A stretch of DNA of 32,830 nt from NCBI GenBank assembly GCA_018304145.1, contig JAGVWU010000012.1:1-32830 (forward strand). The letters are read 5' to 3'. Shown piece after piece: positions 7,903-17,600 of the stretch. Each line of letters starts with the position of its first letter. The stretch's first letter is position 1. The notes beneath the pieces were generated by a model. It saw nothing but the letters and a program-made list of their open reading frames with translations, searched no databases and was not told where the DNA came from. A program made the translations under genes and the position numbers. This DNA comes from Candidatus Pacearchaeota archaeon. Its GTDB lineage: Archaea; Nanobdellota; Nanobdellia; Pacearchaeales; GW2011-AR1.

Positions 7903-8886
7903 ATGAAAAGGAGAGTTTATTTTAAGTCAAGTAGAATTAGAAATTTATTCTTCGAAAAAGTTTTAAAAAGTCATAAATTTAATAAATGGAATCAAATTGT
8001 TTTAAATCTTAATATTCCTAGAATAGTATTAAGTAAGTATAGAAACGGAAAATTAACTATCCCTGAGCAGGTTTATAAAAATCTTATTAATAATTTTAAT
8101 GAGAAAGATAAATCTTATTTTCAAAACAATATTTCTTATTTAAATGAAAATTGGGGTATGGTTAATGGAGGCATGTCTACTTATTTTAAATATAAAAATA
8201 TATTTGATGAAGGAAGAAAAAAAGCAATTCAAAAAATAAAAGACTCTTCTATAAAATTTGATATAAATCTTTCTTTAACAAAAGATTTGGCTTATTTTAT
8301 TGGTTTATTTATTGGAGATGGATTTACAAACAAATATGGGTATCATTATATAGTGCAATTTACAGGAGATAGTAGAAAAGAAAAAAATTATTATTTAGAA
8401 ATTGTCTCCAATATTTCAAAAACACTTTTTAATTTAATTCCTAAAATAAAAGAAGAAAATAATTCAAATACTCTGAGAGTGAATTTTTATTCAAAAAATT
8501 TATTTTTATTAATAACTGAAAGGTTTAAAATTAAGGCTGGGAGAAAGAGTAGTATTGTTTTAATTTCTGAGGAAATTTTAAATTCAAATAAGGATATATT
8601 ATTATCATGTATTGCTGGTATTTATGATGCTGAAGGATGTTTTTATTTTGATAAAAGGAAACATTATAAAAATCCTTATCCAGTTATTGCTTTGCATATG
8701 AATAATCCTGTTTTGATAAAACAAATTTCCGATATTTTTATAAAAAATAATATAGAACATTCATTTACTTCTAATTATTCCACACTTTATATTTATGGAA
8801 AAAAGTTTGTGAATGATTTTTTATCTAAAATTAGTTTATTAAATCCAAAATATATGTCCAATATAGAGTTATTAAAAAACATTTAA
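7903..8886 (+). CDS. LAGLIDADG homing endonuclease, stand-alone, two motifs, with an N-terminal HTH-like region
   Basis: 'LAYFIGLFIGDGF' and 'LLSCIAGIYDAEGCF' are paired LAGLIDADG-type helices; N-terminal segment ends in 'NWGMVNGG'. Confidence 0.85.
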   Translation: MKRRVYFKSSRIRNLFFEKVLKSHKFNKWNQIVLNLNIPRIVLSKYRNGKLTIPEQVYKNLINNFNEKDKSYFQNNISYLNENWGMVNGGMSTYFKYKNIFDEGRKKAIQKIKDSSIKFDINLSLTKDLAYFIGLFIGDGFTNKYGYHYIVQFTGDSRKEKNYYLEIVSNISKTLFNLIPKIKEENNSNTLRVNFYSKNLFLLITERFKIKAGRKSSIVLISEEILNSNKDILLSCIAGIYDAEGCFYFDKRKHYKNPYPVIALHMNNPVLIKQISDIFIKNNIEHSFTSNYSTLYIYGKKFVNDFLSKISLLNPKYMSNIELLKNI

Positions 8887-8909
8887 AACTTTTCATAGAT
8901 AATTCTTCA

Positions 8910-9401
8910 TTATATCAAATGGTTTTCATCAGACCTTTTGTAAGAATGCATTTCATCAATGGAAAACCATAATTTAAGCTCTTTTTGAGCATCCTCTTCA
9001 TTTGCAGATGCATGAATCAGATTTCCTACTTTTCTATCATTTGTGTTTGCATAATTTTTTGAAATATGGGCAAAATCCCCCCTTATTGTTCCTGGAAGAG
9101 CTTCATTTGGATAAGTTGAGCCGGCTATTTTCCTTATGACTGCAATTGTATCAACTCCTTCGAAGCAAATTGCAATAACAGGACCCTCTGTCAGATAATC
9201 AACTAAAGATTTCAAAACTTTTTCTCCATGCCTTGCTCCAACATCAAAATAATGATTTTTGGCAAAGTTTTTGTCAACCCAAACCATTTTTATTGCAATT
9301 ATTTTCAAGCCTGTTTGTTCTATTCTTTTGATAATCTCTCCAGAAAGCCCCCTTTGAACTCCGTCAGGTTTTATAAGAACTAAGCTTCTTTGCAATGTCA
9401 T
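8910..9401 (-). CDS. ndk: Nucleoside diphosphate kinase
   Basis: 'RSLVLIKPDGVQRGLSGEII', 'GSTYPNEALPGTIRGDFA', 'NLIHASANEEDAQKELKLWF'. Confidence 0.95.
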   Translation of the reverse strand: MTLQRSLVLIKPDGVQRGLSGEIIKRIEQTGLKIIAIKMVWVDKNFAKNHYFDVGARHGEKVLKSLVDYLTEGPVIAICFEGVDTIAVIRKIAGSTYPNEALPGTIRGDFAHISKNYANTNDRKVGNLIHASANEEDAQKELKLWFSIDEMHSYKRSDENHLI

Positions 9402-9453
9402 TTGTTATTTTTCTTGATTGTTTGATTTATTTTAGTTTATTAATTTTTATTCT

Positions 9454-10290
9454 TCAGTTTTCTTTTTTAGGTCTTCCTTTTTTTGGGATTGCAAGCTTGT
9501 TCGCTGACAAGGATTGAATATTTGATGCCTTTTCAGGCATTTTTTCTTGGATAGCAGGTTCATCTTCTGATGAAGATTGCCTTTTTGCAGCTTTTTCCTG
9601 TACTTCTTTTATTTCTTTTTCTGCTTTTTTTATTTTTTCATCCTCAATTTCTTTTAATTGGTCAATAACATCTTCTTCAATAATCTCTTTTTTAATTTCT
9701 TTTGGCTTTTCCTTTATTTTTGGTATTTCTTCTGAAGCTAATTTTCTTTTAATTTCAATAGTTCTTATTTCACATAAAGATAATGGATAGGTTTTTTTAA
9801 GCATCATAGATAAAGATTTTTGAAGCCTATTTGTCAGGATATCTTCAAAAATTTCCTTATTTTTTCTTTCAGAGATATAATCTTCAAGCCAATTTTTAGT
9901 TTTGTTTCTTAAAGTTTTTCTTACTGCCCTTGAAACTTTTTTTCTTGTTATTAAAAAAGGCTTTACAAGAATCATGTTTTCCTGACTTGGAGTTTCAAAG
10001 GAGTCTTCCACATAACTTATTCTTTTTCTTATCATTCTCCTTATAAAATAAGACATTAGTTTTATTTTTTCAGGATAAGCAGATGCCTTGTTATTTTCTA
10101 CATGAATTATAAAAGTTCCTTCAACACTTTTTCCTTTTAACTGCCTTGTTAAATCTAATTTGATTGTCCGGTTATTCAATTGTTCAGCAGAATCTGCAAT
10201 AAGCTCGATTTTTGCTTTAACAAAAAGCAATTCAACTGGAATGAATTTTCTTCTTTTTGTTACAAGTTTTGTTGTTTTTTCAGGCGGCAT
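9454..10290 (-). CDS. Ribosomal protein eS1 (S3Ae) with extended charged C-terminus
   Basis: 'GKSVEGTFIIHVENNKASAYPEKIKLMSYFIRRMIRKRISYVEDSFE' core, then a lysine/glutamate-rich tail. Confidence 0.9.
   Translation of the reverse strand: MPPEKTTKLVTKRRKFIPVELLFVKAKIELIADSAEQLNNRTIKLDLTRQLKGKSVEGTFIIHVENNKASAYPEKIKLMSYFIRRMIRKRISYVEDSFETPSQENMILVKPFLITRKKVSRAVRKTLRNKTKNWLEDYISERKNKEIFEDILTNRLQKSLSMMLKKTYPLSLCEIRTIEIKRKLASEEIPKIKEKPKEIKKEIIEEDVIDQLKEIEDEKIKKAEKEIKEVQEKAAKRQSSSEDEPAIQEKMPEKASNIQSLSANKLAIPKKGRPKKEN
9488..9522 (-). repeat. Coding palindromic element C (in eS1)
   Basis: + strand ATTGCAAG CTTGTT CGCT GACAAG GATTGAATATT. Confidence 0.75.
9551..9581 (-). repeat. Coding palindromic element D (in eS1)
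   Basis: + strand ATAGCAGG TTCATC TTCT GATGAA GATTGCC. Confidence 0.75.
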
Positions 10291-10301
10291 TTTGTTAATG
10301 T

Positions 10302-10616
10302 TTATTTCTCTCCAATTATTATTTTTGAAACTCTTCTTGAATGATTAGCAGTTTTGGATTTTTTGCATTCCTGACAGGTATAAATAAGGACTCTTCTTGC
10401 TGTTGTTTTGGTTTTTCTTTTCCAGGATTTTACTGCTTTTTTGCTGTATCTTCCCCAGTTTCCCATTCCTCTTGCTTTTCCTCTTTTCTTAGCTCTTGAC
10501 AAAGAACCATAAGTTAAGGTTCCTCTTTTATGTCCTGTACTAACTACATCTATTTTCTGTTCTGTTCTTTTTTTGCAAAAAGGACAGAATCTTTTGGTTT
10601 TCTTGGGAATTTTCAT
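10302..10616 (-). CDS. Ribosomal protein eL42 (L44e)
   Basis: 'MKIPKKTKRFCPFCKKRTEQKIDVVSTGHKRGTLTYGS' and 'IYTCQECKKSK' zinc-ribbon cysteines. Confidence 0.95.
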   Translation of the reverse strand: MKIPKKTKRFCPFCKKRTEQKIDVVSTGHKRGTLTYGSLSRAKKRGKARGMGNWGRYSKKAVKSWKRKTKTTARRVLIYTCQECKKSKTANHSRRVSKIIIGEK

Positions 10617-10771
10617 ATTAGTTCATAGGACACCTAACTGTTTCCTTCAAGCAATCTTCCCTTGAAGATGCAAGTCATTTCCTATATTAGCAGATACTAA
10701 CATATCTGTTAAACACAGGTTTGTTGCTGAGGTTTATTATTTATTAGTTAAATAGAGAGGTTTTTAAAGTT

Positions 10772-11086
10772 TTGCTTGTTAATGGTGTCGGAGTAAAAAT
10801 AATCTTAATGGAGCAGAGAATAAAATTTCAAAAAGGACAGCAAAGGAAATTTTTGGATTTAGTTGCTGCAAGATTGAATTGTATTTCTCTTCGAGGAATC
10901 TTGCAGTTTGGATTTGATATTAATTATAATTCTCTTAAGAATTATTATACTGGAAGAAGATTGATTCCTCTTGATTTATTTGAAGAATTATGCTATGCTG
11001 GAAAGATTGACAAAAAAGAATTAAGGTTTGAGATTATTAACGGAAATTGGGGGCAGGTTAAAGGCGGGAAGAAAGGAAGAAGATAA
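10772..11086 (+). CDS. Small protein resembling the N-terminal domain of the 7903-8886 endonuclease (start may be the internal ATG near 10808)
   Basis: 'NSLKNYYTGRRLIPLDLFEEL...NGNWGQVKGGKKG' parallels 'IVLSKYRNGKLTIPEQVYKNL...NENWGMVNGG'. Confidence 0.6.
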   Translation: MLVNGVGVKIILMEQRIKFQKGQQRKFLDLVAARLNCISLRGILQFGFDINYNSLKNYYTGRRLIPLDLFEELCYAGKIDKKELRFEIINGNWGQVKGGKKGRR

Positions 11087-11144
11087 ATTATTATTTTCCA
11101 GGATAGAAATTATTATAAGTTGTATTAATTATATAAAATTTGAT

Positions 11145-11237
11145 ATGGAAATAAAGGATTTAATAATTGTTTTGTTGTCAATTATTGCTTTGATTGTGAC
11201 TATTTTTTTATTTTATCTAGTTCTCCTGAGAAAATAA
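11145..11237 (+). CDS. Putative 30-aa single-TM microprotein MEIKDLIIVLLSIIALIVTIFLFYLVLLRK
   Basis: Read from sequence; hydrophobic core with charged ends. Confidence 0.4.
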   Translation: MEIKDLIIVLLSIIALIVTIFLFYLVLLRK

Positions 11238-11315
11238 CTCCTTAGACTTAGGTTATATTTGGAATAATAATAATTTTTATCCTTATTGAGGATTCATAAC
11301 TTATGTAACATCTAA

Positions 11316-11513
11316 ATGGAAAATTATGATTCATCGGTAGATAATAATTATAAACAAATAGAAGATATTAAAAAGACAATTAACTTTAATAAATTATTTC
11401 AAGATTTAGAGGTTAGATTAAGTGTGGTAGAATCAATTATAAAAATGTTACTCGATAAAAAAATAAAAAGGGAGAAATTGATCCAAGAATTATCTTTTGG
11501 ATTTTACTCTTAA
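11316..11513 (+). CDS. Small coiled-coil-like hypothetical protein
   Basis: 65-aa ORF, charged, helical composition. Confidence 0.45.
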   Translation: MENYDSSVDNNYKQIEDIKKTINFNKLFQDLEVRLSVVESIIKMLLDKKIKREKLIQELSFGFYS

Positions 11514-11548
11514 TTTTATTGTTTTTATTTTTAAGATTATTTAAATAA

Positions 11549-11621
11549 GGTCCCATAGTCTAATGGTTCAGAACATGTCCTTGACGTGGACAGAATCCAA
11601 GTTCGATTCTTGGTGGGACCA
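11549..11621 (+). tRNA. tRNA-Val(GAC)
   Basis: GGTCCCATAGTCTAATGGTTCAGAACATGTCCTTGACGTGGACAGAATCCAAGTTCGATTCTTGGTGGGACCA; anticodon stem TGTCC/GGACA with loop TTGACGT. Confidence 0.92.
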
Positions 11622-11693
11622 TTTATTCTTTATTACTGATTAGTAAAACTTTTTATTAAGAAATTATTTAAACTTAATTTAATATATTCCTTA

Positions 11694-11927
11694 ATGATAA
11701 ACGATTATAGAGCTAATAGAACTTTTAGGGATTATTTAATTGGCGTTGGAAAAACAGCTTTAATAGTAGGCGGAGTCTTGGCAATTCCTGTGATGACAGG
11801 TTCTTTATTTGGGTATTATCATGACGGTTCATTTCAAATGCAATTGAAAGAAGAAATTGGTGCAGGTTGTGCTGTGCTTGGAATGGAAATTGGTTTAGTA
11901 GGCTTTATTGGTGGATGTTCTGTTTAA
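11694..11927 (+). CDS. Small membrane protein
   Basis: 77 aa with two hydrophobic segments. Confidence 0.5.
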   Translation: MINDYRANRTFRDYLIGVGKTALIVGGVLAIPVMTGSLFGYYHDGSFQMQLKEEIGAGCAVLGMEIGLVGFIGGCSV

Positions 11928-12016
11928 GCTATCTAGATGGTTGTTTTTTTAGTTTATTCTTTTAGGATAATCTTTTTTCTTACTAACTTATTTACTTATT
12001 AAGTTATTAAGAAAGG

Positions 12017-12026
12017 TTTAAATATC
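12017..12026 (+). promoter_or_regulatory. Candidate archaeal BRE/TATA box
   Basis: AAAGGTTTAAATATC; position implies a transcript start near 12043, upstream of the hairpin array. Confidence 0.4.
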
Positions 12027-12075
12027 AAAAAAACTGTAAAATATGATAAAAGAGAAGAAAAAAAGAGGCGAAACT

Positions 12076-12218
12076 ACTCAAAAATCTGAAGTTATGAAGA
12101 TTTTTGAGTCAACAAAATCCTACAAAAGGATTTTGAGTGTTCAGGAATTAAAGATTCCTGACATACAGAGAATTTGTCTGCAAATTCTCTGTCTGTTCGT
12201 TTTCTTCGAAAACAAACA
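12076..12218 (+). repeat. Array of five consecutive hairpins in the leader of a small ORF
   Basis: ACTCAAAAATCT/AGATTTTTGAGT (12076-12109); CAAAATCC/GGATTTTG (12113-12135); TCAGGAAT/ATTCCTGA (12141-12161); ACAGAGAATTTG/CAAATTCTCTGT (12165-12192); TGTTcGTTTTC/GAAAACaAACA (12194-12218). Confidence 0.85.
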
Positions 12219-12376
12219 TGAAAAAATATTTACTTTTAATAGAAAACGAGGAGTTATGGGAAAGATTCAAAAAAATCATTGATAAGGATATTAATACTGA
12301 AATTATTTCTCTGATTGAAAAAAAGCTTAAAACAGCCTCTTTTTCTGGAAAGGCCCTGGGGAGAAAAGAAAAATGA
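12218..12376 (+). CDS. Small 52-aa protein overlapping the next gene by ATGA
   Basis: MKKYLLLIENEELWERFKKIIDKDINTEIISLIEKKLKTASFSGKALGRKEK*; stop TGA 12374-12376 overlaps ATG 12373-12375. Below the supplied ORF track's apparent size cutoff. Confidence 0.65.
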   Translation: MKKYLLLIENEELWERFKKIIDKDINTEIISLIEKKLKTASFSGKALGRKEK

Positions 12377-14262
12377 TAAATAATCTAAATATTGAAAATA
12401 ATATTAAAAATAAAGGACAAGTTACTATTTTTATCATCATAGCTATTGTTATTGTTGCTGTTGTTGCATTGTTCTTTATTTTCAGGACTACTGTAATTGG
12501 AGCTGTAATCCCAAAAGAATTTGAACCTGTTTATTCTTATTATCAATCCTGCATAAAGGAAAAGATTTCTGAAGGAGCATCTTTGCTTGGACAGCAGGGA
12601 GGATATATTGAAAATCCTGAATTTTTTTCTGGAAGCGAATTCATGCCATTTTCTTCTCAATTAAATTTTTTAGGGGTAGGGATTCCTTATTGGTATTATG
12701 TTTCTGGAAATAATATTGTAAAGGAGCAAAAACCTTCTTTGGATAAAATGGAATCTCAGTTGAATGATTTTATAAAACAAACAATTTCTGAATGCGATTT
12801 CGGAAGTTTTAACTTGCAGGGATTTGAAGTAAATTTAGGTGATGCAGAAGTTGAAAGTTCAATTGAAAATAATCTTATTTCAGCTAATGTTAATCAAGAG
12901 ATAAATATTGTTTTTGGAAATTCAAGCTGGACTGGAAAAACACATAGATTTAGCGTTAATTCTAATCTTGGAAAATTTTATAATCTGGCAGATAAAATAT
13001 ATTTAAACAATAAAGAAATAATGTTTTTGGAAGATTATGGGGTGGATATTTTAAGATTAAACGCCCCTGTTGATGGAAGTGAGGTCGGATGCAGTTCAAA
13101 AGTATGGGATGTTGAGGATATTAGAAACGAATTAATGGATGCTTTAGAAACAAATACCCCTTTTATTAAAATTCAAGGAAATTATTATACTATTGGAAAA
13201 AAAGAAAATCAATATTTTGTCAAGGATATTGGAACAAAAGCAGATGTGAATGTTAATTTTAGATATTCAAAAGAATGGCCCATGAAATTAGAAGTATGGC
13301 CATCTGAAAACGGAATTTTAAAAACAGACCCTGTTGGACTGCAGGAAGGACTTGGGATGCTAGGATTCTGTTATATATCTTATCATTTTGTTTATGATTT
13401 AGCCTATCCTGTTTTAATACAGATTTACAATGATAATGAGATATTTCAATTTCCAGTTGTGGTTTATATAAATAAAAATAATCCAAGAGAAGCCTTGAAT
13501 GGTGAAGCTCTTCCAGATGTTGTACCAGATTTATGCAAAAAGAAGAACACTGCTATCAAGGTGTCTACCTATTCCAAAAGCCTAGAGCCTATTGAAGCAA
13601 ATATTAAATTCAAGTGCTTTGATACTATGTGTGATATTGGAAAAACTGCAATTAATGGAAATGAAGCTGTTTTACAAACATTATTCCCACAATGCTATAA
13701 TGGGTTTATAGTTGCAAGTGCAGAAGGATATGAAACAGGAAAATATCAGATTACTGATTTAAATGAAAATGATATTATGGTTGTATTAAGCAAGAAATAT
13801 AAAATAGAATTAGAAGTTCAAAAAAATGGAAAGAAGATAGACGGTTTTAGTGTTTTAACTTTTACAAAAGATAATACCCAGACTATTGCTTATCCTGAAC
13901 AAAAGGAAATAGAGCTGTCTGAAGGGCAGTATGAGATTAAGGCTTATGTTTATTCAAATTCAAGCATCAGTCTTCAAGCAACTTCAACTGACAAATGCGT
14001 AGATGTTCCTAGAGGAGGGGTTTTAGGAGTTTTAGGATTTAGTGAAAAGAAATGTTTTGCTTTAAACATTCCAAGCCAAACAATTGATTCTGCTGTTTCT
14101 GGAGGAGGAGTCCAGAAATATTATATTGGAGAGAGTGAATTGGAAAATTCCAAAAAGATTATAATAAATGCAAATGATTTTGGAATTCCAAAAAAAATTG
14201 AAGATCTGCAAGTAAATTATAATAAAGTTGATACCTCTGATTTGGAGGTGAGGTTTGAGTAA
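12373..14262 (+). CDS. Secreted/anchored protein with class III (pilin-like) signal sequence
   Basis: N-terminal 'NIKNKGQVTIFIIIAIVIVAVVALFFIF'; long predominantly extracellular-looking region. Confidence 0.7.
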   Translation: MINNLNIENNIKNKGQVTIFIIIAIVIVAVVALFFIFRTTVIGAVIPKEFEPVYSYYQSCIKEKISEGASLLGQQGGYIENPEFFSGSEFMPFSSQLNFLGVGIPYWYYVSGNNIVKEQKPSLDKMESQLNDFIKQTISECDFGSFNLQGFEVNLGDAEVESSIENNLISANVNQEINIVFGNSSWTGKTHRFSVNSNLGKFYNLADKIYLNNKEIMFLEDYGVDILRLNAPVDGSEVGCSSKVWDVEDIRNELMDALETNTPFIKIQGNYYTIGKKENQYFVKDIGTKADVNVNFRYSKEWPMKLEVWPSENGILKTDPVGLQEGLGMLGFCYISYHFVYDLAYPVLIQIYNDNEIFQFPVVVYINKNNPREALNGEALPDVVPDLCKKKNTAIKVSTYSKSLEPIEANIKFKCFDTMCDIGKTAINGNEAVLQTLFPQCYNGFIVASAEGYETGKYQITDLNENDIMVVLSKKYKIELEVQKNGKKIDGFSVLTFTKDNTQTIAYPEQKEIELSEGQYEIKAYVYSNSSISLQATSTDKCVDVPRGGVLGVLGFSEKKCFALNIPSQTIDSAVSGGGVQKYYIGESELENSKKIIINANDFGIPKKIEDLQVNYNKVDTSDLEVRFE

Positions 14263-14264
14263 AA

Positions 14265-14297
14265 CCTACAGTTTCTTTTAGAAAAAGAAACTCTAGG
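14265..14297. repeat. Intergenic hairpin with CCTACA/TAGG termini
   Basis: CCTAcAGTTTCTTT(tagaa)AAAGAAACTcTAGG. Confidence 0.8.
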
Positions 14298-14344
14298 AAG
14301 GTAGAAAATTAAAATAGGAAAATAAGAAAATAAGAAAATAAGAA

Positions 14345-14689
14345 ATGGAACTAGATAAATATCAAGAAGAATGTAAAAGAACTGTTAAAGAATTTGAAAG
14401 TGATAAGATAAAGATAATGACTTGGGGTTTGGGAATTTCAGGCGAGGCAGGGGATGTAGCAGGATGCATAAAGAAAACATTTGCGCATGACAATGATCAA
14501 AAAAATGGGATTAGAGAAAATCTTGGAGATACTATGTGGTATATTGCAAATATATGCAATTTTTTTAATTGGGATTTAAACGAAATTTTAGAAGAAAATA
14601 TGATTAAATTAAGGAAAAGATATCCAAATGGATTTACATCTAAAGATGCTAAAAGAGAAAGAGTTGACTGGAATGAACATTATAAATAA
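14345..14689 (+). CDS. MazG-like nucleotide pyrophosphohydrolase
   Basis: 'GISGEAGDVAGCIKKTFAHD' and 'ENLGDTMWYIANICNFFNWDL'. Confidence 0.85.
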   Translation: MELDKYQEECKRTVKEFESDKIKIMTWGLGISGEAGDVAGCIKKTFAHDNDQKNGIRENLGDTMWYIANICNFFNWDLNEILEENMIKLRKRYPNGFTSKDAKRERVDWNEHYK

Positions 14690-17600
14690 AATAATAAAAA
14701 ACAGGAAAACAAAAATATTTTTTATATTAATTATATTTTTAATTTTAGTCAATATTCATTTTATTTTTGCAGCAGGGTCTTTTACTGGAGGATATAATCC
14801 AAGTTTTGCAGGAGCAACTTATGCTGTTTATGGTTCATCTACAAATCCACAATTTAATAATCCAAGTTTTTTCAGTGTTTCCGGGTTTACATCCCCTGAA
14901 GTTTATTGGCCTAAGTTCAATAAAGAGGATTGTTTTGCAAGGCAAGACATGATTCTTCAAATTGCACCTGGAGGATGCTCGCCAAGTGTTGTGACAAGCG
15001 ATTTACTGGAAGAACAGAATGTTACTGTATTTTGCAAGATAATGGCTATTCAGGTCAATCCTCTTATTGATGTTTCAAAAATAAGGAGCATACGTTTTGC
15101 AGGAACCAACCTGCCAAAAGGAGTTTCAAGCATTTCTTATTACCCAGCAAGAGCTGCGGTAAGAAGTGAAATAAGCCTGACAAGCTCTCCTGTCAAAGAC
15201 AATTTAGGATATTTGGTTATTGTTTTATCAAGGATTCAGGCTGAAAAAGATATGCCTGAATTTGTTCAGGGGAATGTAACTGCAACAATTGACTACGATG
15301 TTCAGGGGGCTTTTGGAATTGGAAAAACTAATTTTTATGTTTCTGAATTAACAGATGATGAATGGAACCAAAATTATGAAAGATATGGCTTTTGGAATGG
15401 AAAGGGTTATGTGAGAGCAGAACTTATAGAGCCTGACAGAGCAACGATTGCAGTATATAAAGATATTAATTCAAAACAAGCTGGAGTGAGTTTGAAAAAA
15501 GGAGAAATCTCAAAAGACATTTACCTAAGCGGGTTTTATTGCGCTGCAGGGATGAATATCAAATTAGAAAGCATAGATGCCCCTGTAGATGCTGCATTGA
15601 TACAGATTGATAATCAGATGGTTTGGGTTTCAAAAGGAGATACAATATTAGACGGCAAGTGCAGAGTTTTGGATTTGCAGACTTATTCAGGAGGAGGCAA
15701 AGCTAGTATAAGCTGCAATGTTCGTAATGGAAAATTTGATTTAATAATAACTCCTGGAAAAGCCAGTTTTAATGTTGATGGAGCTGAAAAACAATATTAC
15801 ATCGGGCAGAAAGTAAGAGCAAAAGATAATTTATTTTTGGGTTATGTTGGAAAAGATTTTAATGGACTTGATTTTGCTGTTTTAATAAAAGATAATTCCT
15901 CTTCAGCTGAAAGCGAATTTGCAGACAAAGGAGTTTATGGGGCTGTTGATAAAATTGTCAAAGGAACCAACAAAGCTATAACTGAAAAAAGCTTTCAGGA
16001 ATCCATCAATAAATCAATCATAGAGAATTATAAAATAAAATTAAGAACAAGCGATGTACACAAAATCTTGGACAAGGATTTTATAAAAATAGTTTTAATA
16101 GGGGAAAATTCAAATGGAGTTATGTTAAAAGAAAGTTTTATTGCAAAGGATAAGGAATGGGACAATGAAAAAGATAATGCAAAATTATTATCAAAGCAAT
16201 ATTATGATGAGGCAATAAAAAATTATGAGGATTTGGCTGATTTGTATGCAAATGAGAAAGATGAAAAAGGAGAAGTTTATGCAAGCAATGGGCTTTTGGA
16301 ATTAGCAAGGTTATCAAAAAAATTTGGAATGAATAAAAAATCAGAGGAAACTTATGACAGACTGATAAATGATTATCCAGATTCAAGCAATGCCAAACAA
16401 GCTAAAATAGAAAGAGATTTACTGACAAGATTTGATTCTTATAATGCAAGGGCATTGATTAATATTAATGGGGAAAGATATTTTTTTAATCTAATAAATT
16501 TTAAAAAACCAGAAGTACAGGATTTGAATGCAATTTTATTGATTAATGGAAAAGAGGTTCTTTTGGGCATTGATGAATTTTATGATGTTAAAAAAGACAA
16601 TAAGAATGGAACTATACAACTTAAAGAAATAAAAGATGATTATGTTAGTGTAAGATATTTTAAAGAAAGAACGGATTTATTGGGGACTGGTTCAGAGGAT
16701 GCAAGATTGACTTTATACACTCAGACAAGCCAGCAAACTTTTTTTGATAACTTCATAAATGTAAAACTTATAAACATAACTTTTAAGAAAGAAGCTAAAT
16801 TAACTCTTGATTCAAAAACTTTCGGGCCTAGAACTTCTGCTAATTTCAGTTTTAAAATTGGAATAGAAAAGAGAGCAATTAAACTTAGCCCTGATAAAAC
16901 AAAAGAACTTATTAATAGCCTGGATGAAACAATGAAAAAATGGGGAGATGCAAACAATAAACTAGGGCAGGTAGTAAAAGTATTGAAAGGAGTTTGTTTG
17001 GCAACAGCTGCAACTTTGACTGTAAAAAATTTAGTTTCAGGTTTCAACGGTGCATCAATGGCTAGAAATGCATTAATGACTAAACAAGGAGGATGGAATG
17101 ATTTTTGCAGGAAGAAAGTTGAAGATAAGGCAGCAGGAAAGAGCGGGCAGACTTATTCAAGTGTTCAGAGCTGTTTATTGGATTATAACCCTGAAATAGA
17201 AAAAGATATTCAGTTATATACAAATGCTATTGACAAAACCAATAATGACCTGAAAAAAATTCAGGAAGGTTTGAAGCCAGTGGGCACAGATCCTTTGGAT
17301 ATGGAAAAACAAGTTGAAACTGAAAAAGTAAGACAGGCTTATTATGAGCAGCATTTTAAAAGTTTTTATGAGCAGAATCAAAATATGGAAATAGCTCTTT
17401 CTAATGGGCAGAAAGCTAAACTTAGTGATGTTGCAGGAGGACATCCTGAAAAAATGACTTTGGAAGACATGAGAAATTTAGTGACATTTAACCAGGTTAA
17501 AAGTTCAGGAGAATCTATGCTTAATCCTGTATTTAATAATCAGCTTGGGAAAGATTTGCTTTATACTTATCAATTAAACGAACAGACAAGACAGAATGAT

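Noticed and set aside
12043-12282. 79-aa ORF in the supplied track
   Set aside because: Reads straight through the five hairpins; palindromic DNA produces repetitive, non-protein-like sequence. The 52-aa ORF at 12218 with the ATGA overlap is more plausible.
7731-14280. Shared ACCTACAGTTT between the tRNA-Thr anticodon region and the 14265 hairpin
   Set aside because: Only about 11 nt, likely coincidence in AT-rich DNA.
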